Positions 48,989 to 58,221 of a stretch of 64,000 nt of DNA are shown piece by piece. Every line of letters begins with the position of its first letter. Position 1 is the stretch's first letter. The translations under genes and the position numbers were made by a program. The DNA comes from JBDOQU01 sp039839375 (GTDB lineage Bacteria > Pseudomonadota > Alphaproteobacteria > DSM-16000 > Inquilinaceae): positions 202,033 to 266,032 of the forward strand of contig NZ_JBDOQU010000004.1 in assembly GCF_039839375.1 (NCBI RefSeq), given 5' to 3'. Under the pieces are notes generated by a model. That model saw nothing but the letters and a program-made list of their open reading frames with translations, was not told the origin of the DNA and ran no database searches.

Positions 48989-51618
48989 GACAGGCTCTTG
49001 CTCGCGATCTCGAACGAATCCTTGGACAGGCCTTCGGTCGCCAGGATGCGCTCCAGCGCCTGCTTCATCAGCGCCTGTCGCCCCGGATCCTGTCGCCGCC
49101 AGCGCCCAAGCGGGCTGATTAGCCGAGCGCTGAGCTGCGGGTTGTGCCGGTCCAGCGCGATGATCCGGTCGGCCAGGAAGGCATAGCCCGCCCCGTCCGC
49201 CCGGTGGAAATGCAGCGGGTTGGCGCTGCCGAAAGCGGCCAGCAGGGCGCGCACCCGGTTGGGGTTGCGCGGGTCGTAATCTTCATGCCGGGTCAGCCGC
49301 TCCACCGCCTCCACCGTACCGGGAAGGCGGCTCGTCGCCTGGAGCGTGAACCATTTGTCCATGACCAGCGGGTCGTCCTTCCACCGGTTGCGGAACGCCT
49401 CCAGCGCCGTCGCGCGGGCAGGGCGGGCGGAATCGTTCAGGACCGACAGGGCGGCCAGCCGGTCGGTCATGTTGCCGGCTTCAGCGAACTGGCGGTCGAC
49501 CAGCGCCGCCGCGTCCGCATCCTCGTCCAGCACGCCTAGGACCGACAGGCAGAGATTCTTCAGCGCGCGCCGCCCGACCGAGTCCGGGTCGATCCGGTAG
49601 GGCCCCTCATCCTGGTTCGCCCGGTATGCCGCGATCAGCTCGCCATGCAGCGCCTCGGCGATCGTCCGGCGCGCGGCGGTCAGCGCGGCGTCGATCGCCT
49701 CCACGTCCACCACTTCCATCTGGTCGGCCAGGAAACCGTCGCCCGGCAGCGTCAGCGCCTCCGCCCGGAAGGCCGGCTCCAGCGACCCGTCCGACAGCGT
49801 CCGGGCGAAGATCCCGATGAAATCGGGGTCCAAGGCCATCAGCCCCCCGGACTGGTGCGCCTTCACCATGTCCAGCAGAAGCTGGGCCGCGAATTGCTGC
49901 CCCGCCTCCCATCGCGCGAACGGGTCGGTGTCGTGCGCGAACAGGAATTTCAGCCGCTCCCTCGGCTGCGCGGCCAGCCTGACCGGGGCGGAGAAGCCGC
50001 GCAGAAGGGACGGGACCGGCTTCGCCTTCTGTCCCTCGAAGGTGAAGCGCTGCTCCCGCTCAGTCAGCTTCAGCACCGTCGTCTCCAGGATCTCGTTCCC
50101 CTCCGGCGACAGGAGGCCGACGGCGAGCGGGATCAGCAGCGGCTCCTTCTTCTCCTGCCCCGGCGTCGGCGGGATGCGCTGGCGGACGGTCAGGGCGTAG
50201 CGGCCGGTCTCCGGGTCATGATCCTCCTCGACCGTCAGCACCGGCGTTCCGGCGGTCGAATACCAGCGCCGGAACTGCGTCAGGTCGACACCGGACGCGT
50301 CCCGCATCGCCGCGACAAAATCCTCGATCGTCACCGCCTGGTTGTCGTGGCGCGCGATATAGAGGTCCATGCCCTTCCGGAACGCGTCGGCCCCGATCAG
50401 GGTGTGGATCATCCGCACCACCTCCGCGCCCTTCTGATAGACGGTCGCGGTGTAGAAATTATCAATCGCGATATAGCGCTCCGGCCGCACCGGATGGGCC
50501 ATCGGCCCTGAATCCTCCGGGAACTGGCTGGCCCGCAGCCGCGCCACGTCGCCGATGCGGCGCACGGCGGCGCTGCCCTGGTCGGCGGAGAATTGCTGGT
50601 CCCGGAAGACGGTCAGCCCTTCCTTCAGGGAAAGCTGGAACCAGTCCCGGCAGGTGACGCGGTCGCCGGTCCAGTTGTGGAAATACTCGTGGGCGACCAC
50701 CCGTTCGATGCTGTGATAGTCGAAATCCGTCGCCGTCTCGGGTTTGGCCAGGATGTATTTCGTGTTGAAGATGTTTAGGCCCTTGTTCTCCATCGCGCCC
50801 ATGTTGAAGTCGCTGACGGCGACGATGTTGAACAGGTCTAGATCGTATTCCAGCCCGTAGACCTCCTCATCCCATTTCATGGCGGTCTTGAGCGACCGCA
50901 TGGCGTGGCCGCACTTGTCCTCGTCCCCGCGCCGGACATGGATGTTCAACTCCACCTTCCGCCCCGACCGGGTGGTGAAGCTGTCGGACAGCGCCACCAG
51001 GTCGCCCGCCACCAGCGCGAACAGGTAGGAGGGCTTGGGGTGCGGGTCCTCCCATTTCGCCCAGTGCCGGCCGCCGGTGGCGTCGCCGCCGTCGACCCTG
51101 TTGCCGTTGGACAGCAGGACCGGATAGGCCGCCTTGTCCGCCAGCATGGTGACGGTGTAGCGGGCCATCACGTCCGGCCGGTCGGGGAAGAAGGTGATGC
51201 GCCGGAAGCCCTCCGCCTCGCATTGTGTGCAGAAGGTCCCGCCCGACGTGTAGAGGCCGCTCAGTTCCGTGTTCTTGGCCGGGTCGATCTCCGCCTCCAC
51301 GTCCAGCGTGAAGGCGTCCGGCGCGTCCGGGATGGTCAGCCCGTCATCGGAAAGGACGTAGCGGTTGGCGCCCAGCGCCTCGCCGTCCAGCGTGACGGCG
51401 GTCAGCCGGACATCCTCCCCGTCCAGGAACAGCGGCGCCGTCTTCTCCTCCGAATCCGGGTTGCGGCGAAGGGTCAGGCGGGAGGTGACGCGCGTGCCCG
51501 TTTCCTTCAGGTCGAACACCAGGTCGACCGCGTCGACCAGGAAGGGCGGGACCTTGTAGTCCTCCAGGCGGATTTCCTTCGGCGGAGCGGCGGGACCTGT
51601 CGCCAGCGTGTCGGGCAT
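48985..51618 (-). CDS. pepN: Aminopeptidase N
   Basis: The 877-residue M1 metallopeptidase removes N-terminal residues from peptides in the cytoplasm. The exopeptidase motif GAMEN lies in FNMGAMENKGLNIFNTKYIL and the zinc site HEYFHNW in VVAHEYFHNWTGDRVTCRDWFQLSLKEGL, with the second Glu. Length matches E. coli PepN (870). ATG 51618 follows AAAGAG; a 14-residue longer frame reaches into the PEPC-like gene's end. It leads the pepN-hydrolase pair and could process peptides freed from muropeptides. Confidence 0.95.
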   Translation of the reverse strand: MPDTLATGPAAPPKEIRLEDYKVPPFLVDAVDLVFDLKETGTRVTSRLTLRRNPDSEEKTAPLFLDGEDVRLTAVTLDGEALGANRYVLSDDGLTIPDAPDAFTLDVEAEIDPAKNTELSGLYTSGGTFCTQCEAEGFRRITFFPDRPDVMARYTVTMLADKAAYPVLLSNGNRVDGGDATGGRHWAKWEDPHPKPSYLFALVAGDLVALSDSFTTRSGRKVELNIHVRRGDEDKCGHAMRSLKTAMKWDEEVYGLEYDLDLFNIVAVSDFNMGAMENKGLNIFNTKYILAKPETATDFDYHSIERVVAHEYFHNWTGDRVTCRDWFQLSLKEGLTVFRDQQFSADQGSAAVRRIGDVARLRASQFPEDSGPMAHPVRPERYIAIDNFYTATVYQKGAEVVRMIHTLIGADAFRKGMDLYIARHDNQAVTIEDFVAAMRDASGVDLTQFRRWYSTAGTPVLTVEEDHDPETGRYALTVRQRIPPTPGQEKKEPLLIPLAVGLLSPEGNEILETTVLKLTEREQRFTFEGQKAKPVPSLLRGFSAPVRLAAQPRERLKFLFAHDTDPFARWEAGQQFAAQLLLDMVKAHQSGGLMALDPDFIGIFARTLSDGSLEPAFRAEALTLPGDGFLADQMEVVDVEAIDAALTAARRTIAEALHGELIAAYRANQDEGPYRIDPDSVGRRALKNLCLSVLGVLDEDADAAALVDRQFAEAGNMTDRLAALSVLNDSARPARATALEAFRNRWKDDPLVMDKWFTLQATSRLPGTVEAVERLTRHEDYDPRNPNRVRALLAAFGSANPLHFHRADGAGYAFLADRIIALDRHNPQLSARLISPLGRWRRQDPGRQALMKQALERILATEGLSKDSFEIASKSLS

Positions 51619-51652
51619 GGGAACTCTTTCGATAAAAGGTGGCGGTTCGGGC

Positions 51653-54600
51653 TCAGCCAAGGAAGCCGATGCGGTGGACGTTCGCCGTTGAGATGCGGCG
51701 GATGAGCGTATAGAGGCCCTTCATGGGCCGGAAGATGGTCTCGTTCTCGAACTGGTAGCTCTGCTTCTCGTCGCCATGATAGCTCGCCGGCTCCCCGAAA
51801 TCGGCGGAGGCCGCGTCGCCCTCGGTCAGCGGGAATATCTCCTCCAGCAGCCTCGCCACAGGCGGCACGTCCAGATGGAGGAGCCGGGTGACGAGCTGCT
51901 TCGGCGTCATCGAATGGCGGCTGGAGAATTCCGGGATGCGGGTGGCCAGCAGGAAGATCTCATGGATCACCGCCAGCCGGATCGCGTGCAGCATCCTCAG
52001 CGCAATCTTCGTCCGGTCGCCGACCAGCGCGCCGCTTCCCTCCGCGCCCAGATCGTCCAGCGCCGCCGACAGGATGGTGAAATCCTTGTACAGCCGGCGG
52101 AACACCCGGTTCTGCCGCTCGTGCAGCCCCAGCCCCTCCAACTGGCCGGCCAGCCGCAGCATCTCGTCCGCCCGGCGGGGGGAGGCGGCGTCGCTCGCCC
52201 GGACGATCCAATGGCTGGGATCCAGGCTGTCGACATAGCCCCGCATGATCTCCGGGTCGCTGATCGCCGCGCCATATTCCACGATGCCCATGAGCTGCCG
52301 AAGCCGTGCGGATTTCGGATAGAGCTCGCGGAACTTCTCCGGGTCCCGCGCGATCGCCGCGCCCGCCCCGCCGACGCTGTTGGCCAGAAGGCCAAGCTGC
52401 TGGAGGATTGCGTTGTGCGGGATGGCGCGGAACTGCGAGGCCTCGGCATAGTCGATCTCCGAAGCGTCCTCATGCTCCCGCTTGAAGGCGCGGCTGCCGG
52501 ACTGGAACAGCAGGTTGGCCCCGAAGGCGGACAGGAGGACGCCGTAATCCTTGTCGTCCATCAGCCCGACCTGGAATTCCTTCACCGTCGTGAAGAATTC
52601 CCGGATATAGGCGGCCTCGTCATAGAAGGGATCGTCCACCGAATTGTCGCCATGGCGCAGCGCGTGCTCCAGGATCCGCGTCACCGACGCGAAGGCGGCG
52701 GCGGGGTTGATGAAATAGAGATAGCCGTCCCCGCCCTGGAAGCTCACCTCCTGCTTGAACAGCACCTTCTCGTCGCTCATGAACCCGCGTGAGGCGGGGG
52801 TGTCGACATAGGACAGCCGCTGCTCGAAGCTCGCCGGGTGCGCGCCTCGGCCGATCGATTCCCCATGGGTGTCGAAGATCAGCAGCCGCACATCGCGCAG
52901 CCCATGCTTTGCCATCACGCGGATCAGCCGCAGCCGCAGCCTTTCGATGGAGGCGGCGGCCGGGCTCTGCCCCAGATAGCGGCCGGCGTCGGAATAACCG
53001 GTCTGGACGCAGATGCGCCCGCGCGCCTCGACATAGGCGCGGTAGTGCGGGTTCTCCAGCAACTGCTCGATCACCCGGCTGCCGGCCTCCAGCGCCTTCT
53101 CCGTCTCGAACAGGGGGGAGATGTCGACGTGCCGGTCGACGCCGAACAGCTTCGCGTAATAGAGCGCCGTCAGCGCCGTGAACGCACTTTCGCATTCCGC
53201 GATCAGGAACCGGACGGGCGCGGTCGCGTCGCTGTATTTCAGCATCTGGGCCACGACCATGAACAGCCGCTTGACGGAGGTGCGCTCCCCCATCACCGAT
53301 CCGAAATTGATCGTCTCGGGCTTCACTTGGTCCAGAAGCTCGTTGATCGTGTCGGTGTATGAAACGCGGTAGCGCGGATCGTTGGGATGGGTCACCAGCC
53401 CCACCGCCTTGCGGATCGCGTTGTGGACCTGGGTGGCGTTGATCCGCACATGGGTGTGGGCCAGCCCCAGTCCGTGATTGGCCATCTCCGCCCGCAGAAC
53501 GCACAGCCGCCGGACCAGCCCTTCCGTTCCCTTCCGTCCGTCCGCCTTGCCGATGGCGCGGTCCAGCATCTCCACCAGCAGCGAGCTGTCAGCCAGCCGC
53601 AGCGACCGGCCCTCGAACATCCGGCGGGAGATTTCCTTCACCCGCTCGCGCTGTTCCTCGCCGCCCGCGTCGGAATCGCCGAACACTGCGATCTCGTCCG
53701 ATGCTTGAGTAATCGCCAGCGCCAGCCGGCTTTCCATCAGGTCCAGCGTATCGCGCAGATCGCGGTCGTTGACGCCAAGGTCGCCCCGCAGATCGCGCAA
53801 ATCGGCCAGATAGCGCTCAAGCTGCGCCTTCTGTATCCGCAGCCGCTTGTGCAGCGTGTCGGTCCAGGTGATGTCCGACCGGCCGTCCAGATCGTAGCCG
53901 ACCCAGCTCGCCACCGTCAGCAGGCGCGGCTTCAGCTCGATCCAGCGTTTCGGGTAAAGCTCGCGGGCCGTCTGGAACAATATGTCGTAGGCGCGGCGCA
54001 GCGCCGTCTGGATGCCCTCGATCGCCTCGACCGACAGCGCATGCTCCCGCGCCAGGCTGATATCGTCGTCGGGACGGTGCTCCGCCCGCCGGGCCAGCGC
54101 GACCAGCGCCTCCCGCTCGTCCTCGGTCAGAATCTCCCCCGACGCGCCGCGTCCGGACGCCAGCGCCGCCAGCGCGCGCATCAGCTCCGTGGAAATGTTG
54201 AAGGTCGGATGCGCGGTGATGACGATGCCGAAGCTCTCGCTCTCCACACGATCGCGGAAGATCTCGAACCGCACCACATCGCCGCCATCATTGCCGACCT
54301 CCTCGGCATTGCGCGGCCGGGCCAGCGCCGCGAAGGCGTCGCGCAGCTTGCCGTCATTCGCGGCCGGGTCGCACTCCCCGATATAGCGTCCCAGCCGCCG
54401 CGCCCGGTCGACGAAGCCTTCGGCCGTCAGATGCTGGACCGCCTGCTCCAGCGCGGCATAGCCCAGGCTTCCCGCCTCCAGCCGCCGCGACAGCTCCACC
54501 GCCAGCAGCATCACGGGGTTGGAGAAGGGATCGTCCTCACGAGTCTTCTCCAGCCGCGCCAGTTCCGCCGCCAGTTCCTCGGCCAGCGCCGCCGGATCGG

Positions 54601-54691
54601 TGTCGGCGTCGGGCCTGAAGCACGGCCGGTCGAGGCTAAGGGGCGCGGGGCTGTGCTGGTCGCGCGGGGCGATCTTCACCGCTTCGGGCAT
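51653..54691 (-). CDS. Divergent phosphoenolpyruvate-carboxylase-like protein
   Basis: The 1012-residue protein aligns with PEPC over most of its length, including SFGIVITAHPTFNISTELMRAL (His 161), AEMANHGLGLAHTHVRINA, GYSDAGRYLGQSPA (about 564), LLIFDTHGESIGRGAHP (about 607) and FRAIPHNAI (about 754). Several catalytic motifs are altered: TAHPTE reads TAHPTF, the SAKDAG lysine position is Arg, FHGRGG reads FDTHGE, and the second arginine after FRAIP is missing. It therefore may not carboxylate PEP. It is about 130 residues longer than E. coli Ppc. Its stop is 35 bases from pepN. Confidence 0.8.
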   Translation of the reverse strand: MPEAVKIAPRDQHSPAPLSLDRPCFRPDADTDPAALAEELAAELARLEKTREDDPFSNPVMLLAVELSRRLEAGSLGYAALEQAVQHLTAEGFVDRARRLGRYIGECDPAANDGKLRDAFAALARPRNAEEVGNDGGDVVRFEIFRDRVESESFGIVITAHPTFNISTELMRALAALASGRGASGEILTEDEREALVALARRAEHRPDDDISLAREHALSVEAIEGIQTALRRAYDILFQTARELYPKRWIELKPRLLTVASWVGYDLDGRSDITWTDTLHKRLRIQKAQLERYLADLRDLRGDLGVNDRDLRDTLDLMESRLALAITQASDEIAVFGDSDAGGEEQRERVKEISRRMFEGRSLRLADSSLLVEMLDRAIGKADGRKGTEGLVRRLCVLRAEMANHGLGLAHTHVRINATQVHNAIRKAVGLVTHPNDPRYRVSYTDTINELLDQVKPETINFGSVMGERTSVKRLFMVVAQMLKYSDATAPVRFLIAECESAFTALTALYYAKLFGVDRHVDISPLFETEKALEAGSRVIEQLLENPHYRAYVEARGRICVQTGYSDAGRYLGQSPAAASIERLRLRLIRVMAKHGLRDVRLLIFDTHGESIGRGAHPASFEQRLSYVDTPASRGFMSDEKVLFKQEVSFQGGDGYLYFINPAAAFASVTRILEHALRHGDNSVDDPFYDEAAYIREFFTTVKEFQVGLMDDKDYGVLLSAFGANLLFQSGSRAFKREHEDASEIDYAEASQFRAIPHNAILQQLGLLANSVGGAGAAIARDPEKFRELYPKSARLRQLMGIVEYGAAISDPEIMRGYVDSLDPSHWIVRASDAASPRRADEMLRLAGQLEGLGLHERQNRVFRRLYKDFTILSAALDDLGAEGSGALVGDRTKIALRMLHAIRLAVIHEIFLLATRIPEFSSRHSMTPKQLVTRLLHLDVPPVARLLEEIFPLTEGDAASADFGEPASYHGDEKQSYQFENETIFRPMKGLYTLIRRISTANVHRIGFLG

Positions 54692-54898
54692 GGGCGTTCC
54701 TGGCGTCTTTGCGTGGGGGCGCGCGCAGCGGCGATGGCCGCCGGAGCCGGGCGGGAACGATGCGACGCCGCGCCCGACCCTGTCAACGATGCCCGAGATG
54801 GCTGTGGAGTTGGATTTTATTTAAGTGCCGGTTAACCAATGCAACGGCAAGCTTCCCGATCGGATGACGCTCCACAATCTCGGGGGAGAAGGGCTGCC

Positions 54899-56281
54899 AT
54901 GGTCGTCGAAAACGCCGCCATCGTCGGAAAGGTCGCCAACGAGGCGGGAACCCTGGGCGTGGAAATTGCTGACGTCGCCGGCCATGTCGAGGATGTGAGC
55001 AGGCGGGTCGAAAGCCAGGCCCGGGTCTTCTCCGACCTCGACCAGGCCGCCGGGCTGATGGTCGACAGCAACCACCGCGTGACCTCGGCGGCGGAGGCGG
55101 CGCGCATGGCGGCGGCCGGCGCCCGGTCCGAGGTCGCGAACTCCACGGACAGGATAGAGACGGCGCTGGGAGAGATCCGCGGACTGGTGGAGGCCGTCGC
55201 CGGCATCGAAGGCCGGCTCTCCGGCCTGCGTCAGGCGCTCGACCGGGTCGGCAAGGTCGCCGCCGGCATCGACGCCATCGCCAAGCAGACAAACCTCCTG
55301 GCGCTGAACGCCACGATCGAGGCGGCGCGGGCGGGGGAGGCGGGTCGCGGCTTCGCCGTCGTCGCCGGCGAGGTCAAGGCGCTGGCCGGCCAGACCAGCA
55401 GCGCCACGGCGGAGATCGACGCCACGCTCCGCGACCTGAACGAGCAGGCCTCCGCCATCATGCAGGATATCGCCGGCTCGATGGGTCGCGCGGAATCGGT
55501 GCGGGAAGGCACCAGCGCCATCGGCGGCGTCGTTTCCGCCGTCGGCGCGGCGATGGGCGATGTCGACCAGGAGGCCGAACGGATCGGCGGCGCGGCCGAG
55601 GAGATCGGCCGCCATTGCGCCATGGTGCGGGAGCGCATCCAGGGCATGGCCTCGGATGTCGCCCTGTCCAACGACAGCCTGAAGACCGCGAAGGACCGCC
55701 TCTACGGCCTTCTCGGCGTCAGCGAAAGGCTGATCGGGCTGACGGCGGAAGCCGGCGTCGACACCGTCGACACGCCGGTCATCGGCAAGGCCAGGGACAC
55801 CGCCGCCGCCATCGGCCGCCTGCTGGAAAAGGCGGTGGACGACGGGACCATCACGCTCGACGCCCTGTTCGACGAAGACTACAAACCCGTCCCCGGCACG
55901 AACCCGGAACAGGTCACGACCCGGTTCACCGACCTCACCGACCGGCTGCTGACGCCGGTGCAGGAAGCGCTGCTGGATTCCGACAGCGGCATCCTCTTCT
56001 GCGCGGCGGTCGACCGGAACGGCTACCTGCCGACCCACAACCGGAAATTCTCCCAGCCCCAGGGCGACGACGCGGCCTGGAACACCGCCAACTGCCGCAA
56101 CCGCCGCATCTTCAACGACCGCGTCGGCCTCGCCGCCGGCAGAAGCCAGCAGCCCTTCCTGCTGCAGAGCTACCGCCGCGACATGGGCAGCGGCAAATAC
56201 GCCCTGATGAAAGACATCTCCGCCCCCATCATCGTCAAAGGCCGCCACTGGGGCGGCTTCCGCATTGGTTATAAGGTATAG
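54899..56281 (+). CDS. Soluble methyl-accepting chemotaxis protein with C-terminal sensor
   Basis: The 460-residue protein has no membrane segment. Residues about 1-270 form a coiled-coil MCP signalling domain whose tip is canonical (GIDAIAKQTNLLALNATIEAARAGEAGRGFAVVAGEVKALAGQT). Residues about 290-460 form a Cache-like sensor (LFDEDYKPVPGTNPEQVTTRF, FCAAVDRNGYLPTHNRKFSQPQ, SAPIIVKGRHWGGFRIGY). It is a cytoplasmic receptor with signalling first and sensing last. ATG 54899 follows GGGGGAGAAGG. No other chemotaxis gene lies in the window. Confidence 0.88.
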   Translation: MVVENAAIVGKVANEAGTLGVEIADVAGHVEDVSRRVESQARVFSDLDQAAGLMVDSNHRVTSAAEAARMAAAGARSEVANSTDRIETALGEIRGLVEAVAGIEGRLSGLRQALDRVGKVAAGIDAIAKQTNLLALNATIEAARAGEAGRGFAVVAGEVKALAGQTSSATAEIDATLRDLNEQASAIMQDIAGSMGRAESVREGTSAIGGVVSAVGAAMGDVDQEAERIGGAAEEIGRHCAMVRERIQGMASDVALSNDSLKTAKDRLYGLLGVSERLIGLTAEAGVDTVDTPVIGKARDTAAAIGRLLEKAVDDGTITLDALFDEDYKPVPGTNPEQVTTRFTDLTDRLLTPVQEALLDSDSGILFCAAVDRNGYLPTHNRKFSQPQGDDAAWNTANCRNRRIFNDRVGLAAGRSQQPFLLQSYRRDMGSGKYALMKDISAPIIVKGRHWGGFRIGYKV

Positions 56282-56289
56282 CCTTCCCC

Positions 56290-56480
56290 CCTCGTCCTGA
56301 GCCTGTCGAAGGACGCAGGCACGCATGGTTCGACTGGCTCACCATGAGGATTTTCTTGTAGTTGGTCATTCCCGACTTGATCGGGAATCCATAGGCGCTC
56401 GCCGCTCCACCGCCGGCGAAAGAACGAGCACGGTCCCGGCTTCCGTCGACGCTGCATGGATGCCGGATCGGGGTCCGGCG
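56290..56480. repeat. Dispersed hairpin repeats
   Basis: After the chemoreceptor gene come a long second-family hairpin (56290-56349), a CTTGA palindrome (56368-56388, ATTCCCGA/TCGGGAAT arms) and a GC-loop palindrome near 56459-56480. They fill the gap to the convergent higA gene. Confidence 0.85.
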
Positions 56481-56489
56481 CCGCTTCTT

Positions 56490-56798
56490 TCAGGCGGCCG
56501 GCCGGAACGTCACCGTCGGCGTCCAGTCCTTGACGGACTGATGCGCCTCATAGGCATCCAGCCTGGCCTGGAGGTTGATCCACAGTTCGGCCGAGGTTCC
56601 CAGCACCTTTCCGATCCGGGCCGCGATCTCCGGCTCCAGCCGGACATGCCCGTTCACGATCTGGCTCATATGCTTGCGGCTGATCCCGATCGCCCCGGCA
56701 AACGCGGTGAGCGAAACCTCCCGTGGCTTCAGGTACATCTCCGTCAGGATCGTACCCGGCGGCGTCGGTCGCCGCCCCATACGCGTCAGCCTGTCCAT
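56490..56798 (-). CDS. higA: HigA-family antitoxin
   Basis: The 102-residue protein has the XRE-type helix-turn-helix of HigA antitoxins: RPTPPGTILTEMYLKPREVSLTAFAGAIGISRKHMSQIVNGHVRLEPEIAARIGKVLGTSAELWINLQARLDAYEAH. It neutralises HigB and represses the operon. The ATG at 56798 shares one base with the higB stop (TGATG), the coupled order typical of higBA, where toxin comes first. A TTG one codon earlier is possible. Confidence 0.92.
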   Translation of the reverse strand: MDRLTRMGRRPTPPGTILTEMYLKPREVSLTAFAGAIGISRKHMSQIVNGHVRLEPEIAARIGKVLGTSAELWINLQARLDAYEAHQSVKDWTPTVTFRPAA

Positions 56799-57072
56799 CA
56801 ATGATAATCCTCAAGATTCAGGATCGTGGCGTTCTCGCTGTCAAAGGTGAAGTGCAGTAGTTGCCGGAAACGTGCATCGAAAATTCGCCTTTCCGATCTC
56901 CGCTCAACTCGTGGAAATCCTTCACCCCCTGGCAATCTCCCAGATCGCTGATAGCGTCCAGCAGGTCCAGGATCAGTAGGCAATTGGCATGATGATGTTT
57001 GCTGATCTTCGCCGTTTTGCCCTTCTCGAACAGCTCCTTCAGCCCCTTGTGCCTGATCTTCTCTATCGGCAT
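56798..57072 (-). pseudogene. higB: HigB toxin gene with a frameshift
   Basis: The first part (ATG 57072; MPIEKIRHKGLKELFEKGKT, then LLILDLLDAISDLGDCQGVKDFHELSGDRKGEFSMHVSGNY) is a normal HigB mRNA-interferase start. Near 56858 the frame breaks: the family ending LHFTFDSENATILNLEDYH continues in another frame, reaching the proper stop at 56798-56800. A loss of one or four bases just after the GNY codons explains this. As written the toxin would end in an aberrant tail at 56818 and is probably inactive. Confidence 0.8.
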
Positions 57073-57086
57073 GACGCCTCCGGATC

Positions 57087-57103
57087 GTTACCTTATAGGT
57101 AAC
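57087..57103. promoter_or_regulatory. higBA operator and -10 element
   Basis: A perfect dyad, GTTACC (57087-57092) and GGTAAC (57098-57103), with TTATA between. On the minus strand the centre reads TATAAG, a good -10 box, so a HigA dimer bound here would block RNA polymerase. A GGAGG ribosome site follows, five bases before the higB start. Confidence 0.7.
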
Positions 57104-57149
57104 AGATGGCCGGTTACCGCGCAACTGCCGTTGTCGGGAAGCCCGAAGG

Positions 57150-58220
57150 TTAAAGGCTCCCCCTCGGGGCCTGTTTCATGCTTTCCATGAAGGCCAGGAA
57201 CATGCCCTCGATGGCCTGCCGGCCGATGTCGCGGGTGATGAAGACGATCTGGGTGCGCGGTGCGCCGGTCGGCCATGCGCCGATCGTCGCCGGCGGGTGG
57301 AACAGGTGCTGGACGCCGTGGATCACCACCGGCCGCTCCGTCTGGGTCGTCCAGACGACGCCCTTGACGCGCAGCAGATCGTCGCCGCGCAGCCGGGTCA
57401 GCGCGTCCATCCAGTCGGCGAAATCCTCCCACGGCACGGGATGGTCGAGTTCCAGGCAGAAGGACCGGATGCGGTCGTCATGGCGGTTCACATCGTGATG
57501 ATGGCCGTGGTCGTCATGTTCATGCCCGTTTCCGTGCCCATACGCCTCCGCCTTCAGCCAGCGTCCCACGTCGGCGGATTTCGTCGACGGGTCGTAAAGG
57601 CCGGCGTCGAACAGCGTGGCGGGGTCGATGTCGCCATGGTTTGCGGGCAGGATCGGCGCGGCCGGGTTCAGCGTCCGCAGCCGTCCGGTCAGTTCCTCCA
57701 CCGCCTCGGCGTCCGCCAAGTCGGTCTTGGTCAGGACGATGCGATCGGCGACGGCCGCCTGCTTCACGCTCTCCGGTTGCGCGTCCAGCGTCGCAGCACC
57801 GTTGAATGCGTCTACGGTGGCGATCACCCCGTCCAGCCGGAACCGTCCGGCCACCAGAGGGTCGGTCATCAGCGTGTGCAGGATGGGCGCCGGGTCGGCC
57901 AGCCCCGTCGTCTCGATCACGACCCGGTCGAACTCCGGGATCAGCCCCTTCACCCGCTTCAGGAACAGGTCGCGCAGCGTGTCGATAAGGTCGCTCCGAA
58001 TGGTGCAGCACAGGCAGCCGCTCTGCATCAGCACGGCATTGTCGTCCGCCTTCGCCATCAGCGCGTGGTCCAGCCCCACCTCGCCGAACTCGTTGATGAT
58101 GACGGCCGTGCGCTCCATCCCCGGATGCCGGATCAGGCGGGAAAGAAGTGTGGTCTTGCCGCTGCCCAGGAACCCGGTGATGACGGAGATGGGCAGTCTC
58201 TCGACTTCGGTCTCGGCCAT
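57150..58220 (-). CDS. zigA: COG0523 zinc metallochaperone GTPase
   Basis: The 356-residue G3E GTPase has Walker A ISVITGFLGSGKTTLLSRL, the metal-binding GCLCCTIRSDL, IETTGLADPAP, the guanine motif LTKTDLAD and a histidine-rich loop (GHGNGHEHDDHGHHHDVNRHDD) before the CobW C-terminal domain (IHGVQHLFHPPATIGAWP). Zur-linked members such as ZigA deliver zinc to client proteins under starvation. It begins one base after the zur stop, so co-regulation is strong. An upstream in-frame extension lies inside zur and is not coding. Confidence 0.92.
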   Translation of the reverse strand: MAETEVERLPISVITGFLGSGKTTLLSRLIRHPGMERTAVIINEFGEVGLDHALMAKADDNAVLMQSGCLCCTIRSDLIDTLRDLFLKRVKGLIPEFDRVVIETTGLADPAPILHTLMTDPLVAGRFRLDGVIATVDAFNGAATLDAQPESVKQAAVADRIVLTKTDLADAEAVEELTGRLRTLNPAAPILPANHGDIDPATLFDAGLYDPSTKSADVGRWLKAEAYGHGNGHEHDDHGHHHDVNRHDDRIRSFCLELDHPVPWEDFADWMDALTRLRGDDLLRVKGVVWTTQTERPVVIHGVQHLFHPPATIGAWPTGAPRTQIVFITRDIGRQAIEGMFLAFMESMKQAPRGSL

Positions 58221-58221
58221 C

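Noticed and set aside
51653..54691. Plain annotation as anaplerotic PEP carboxylase
   Set aside because: Key catalytic motifs differ from the canonical enzyme, so the function should not be assumed.
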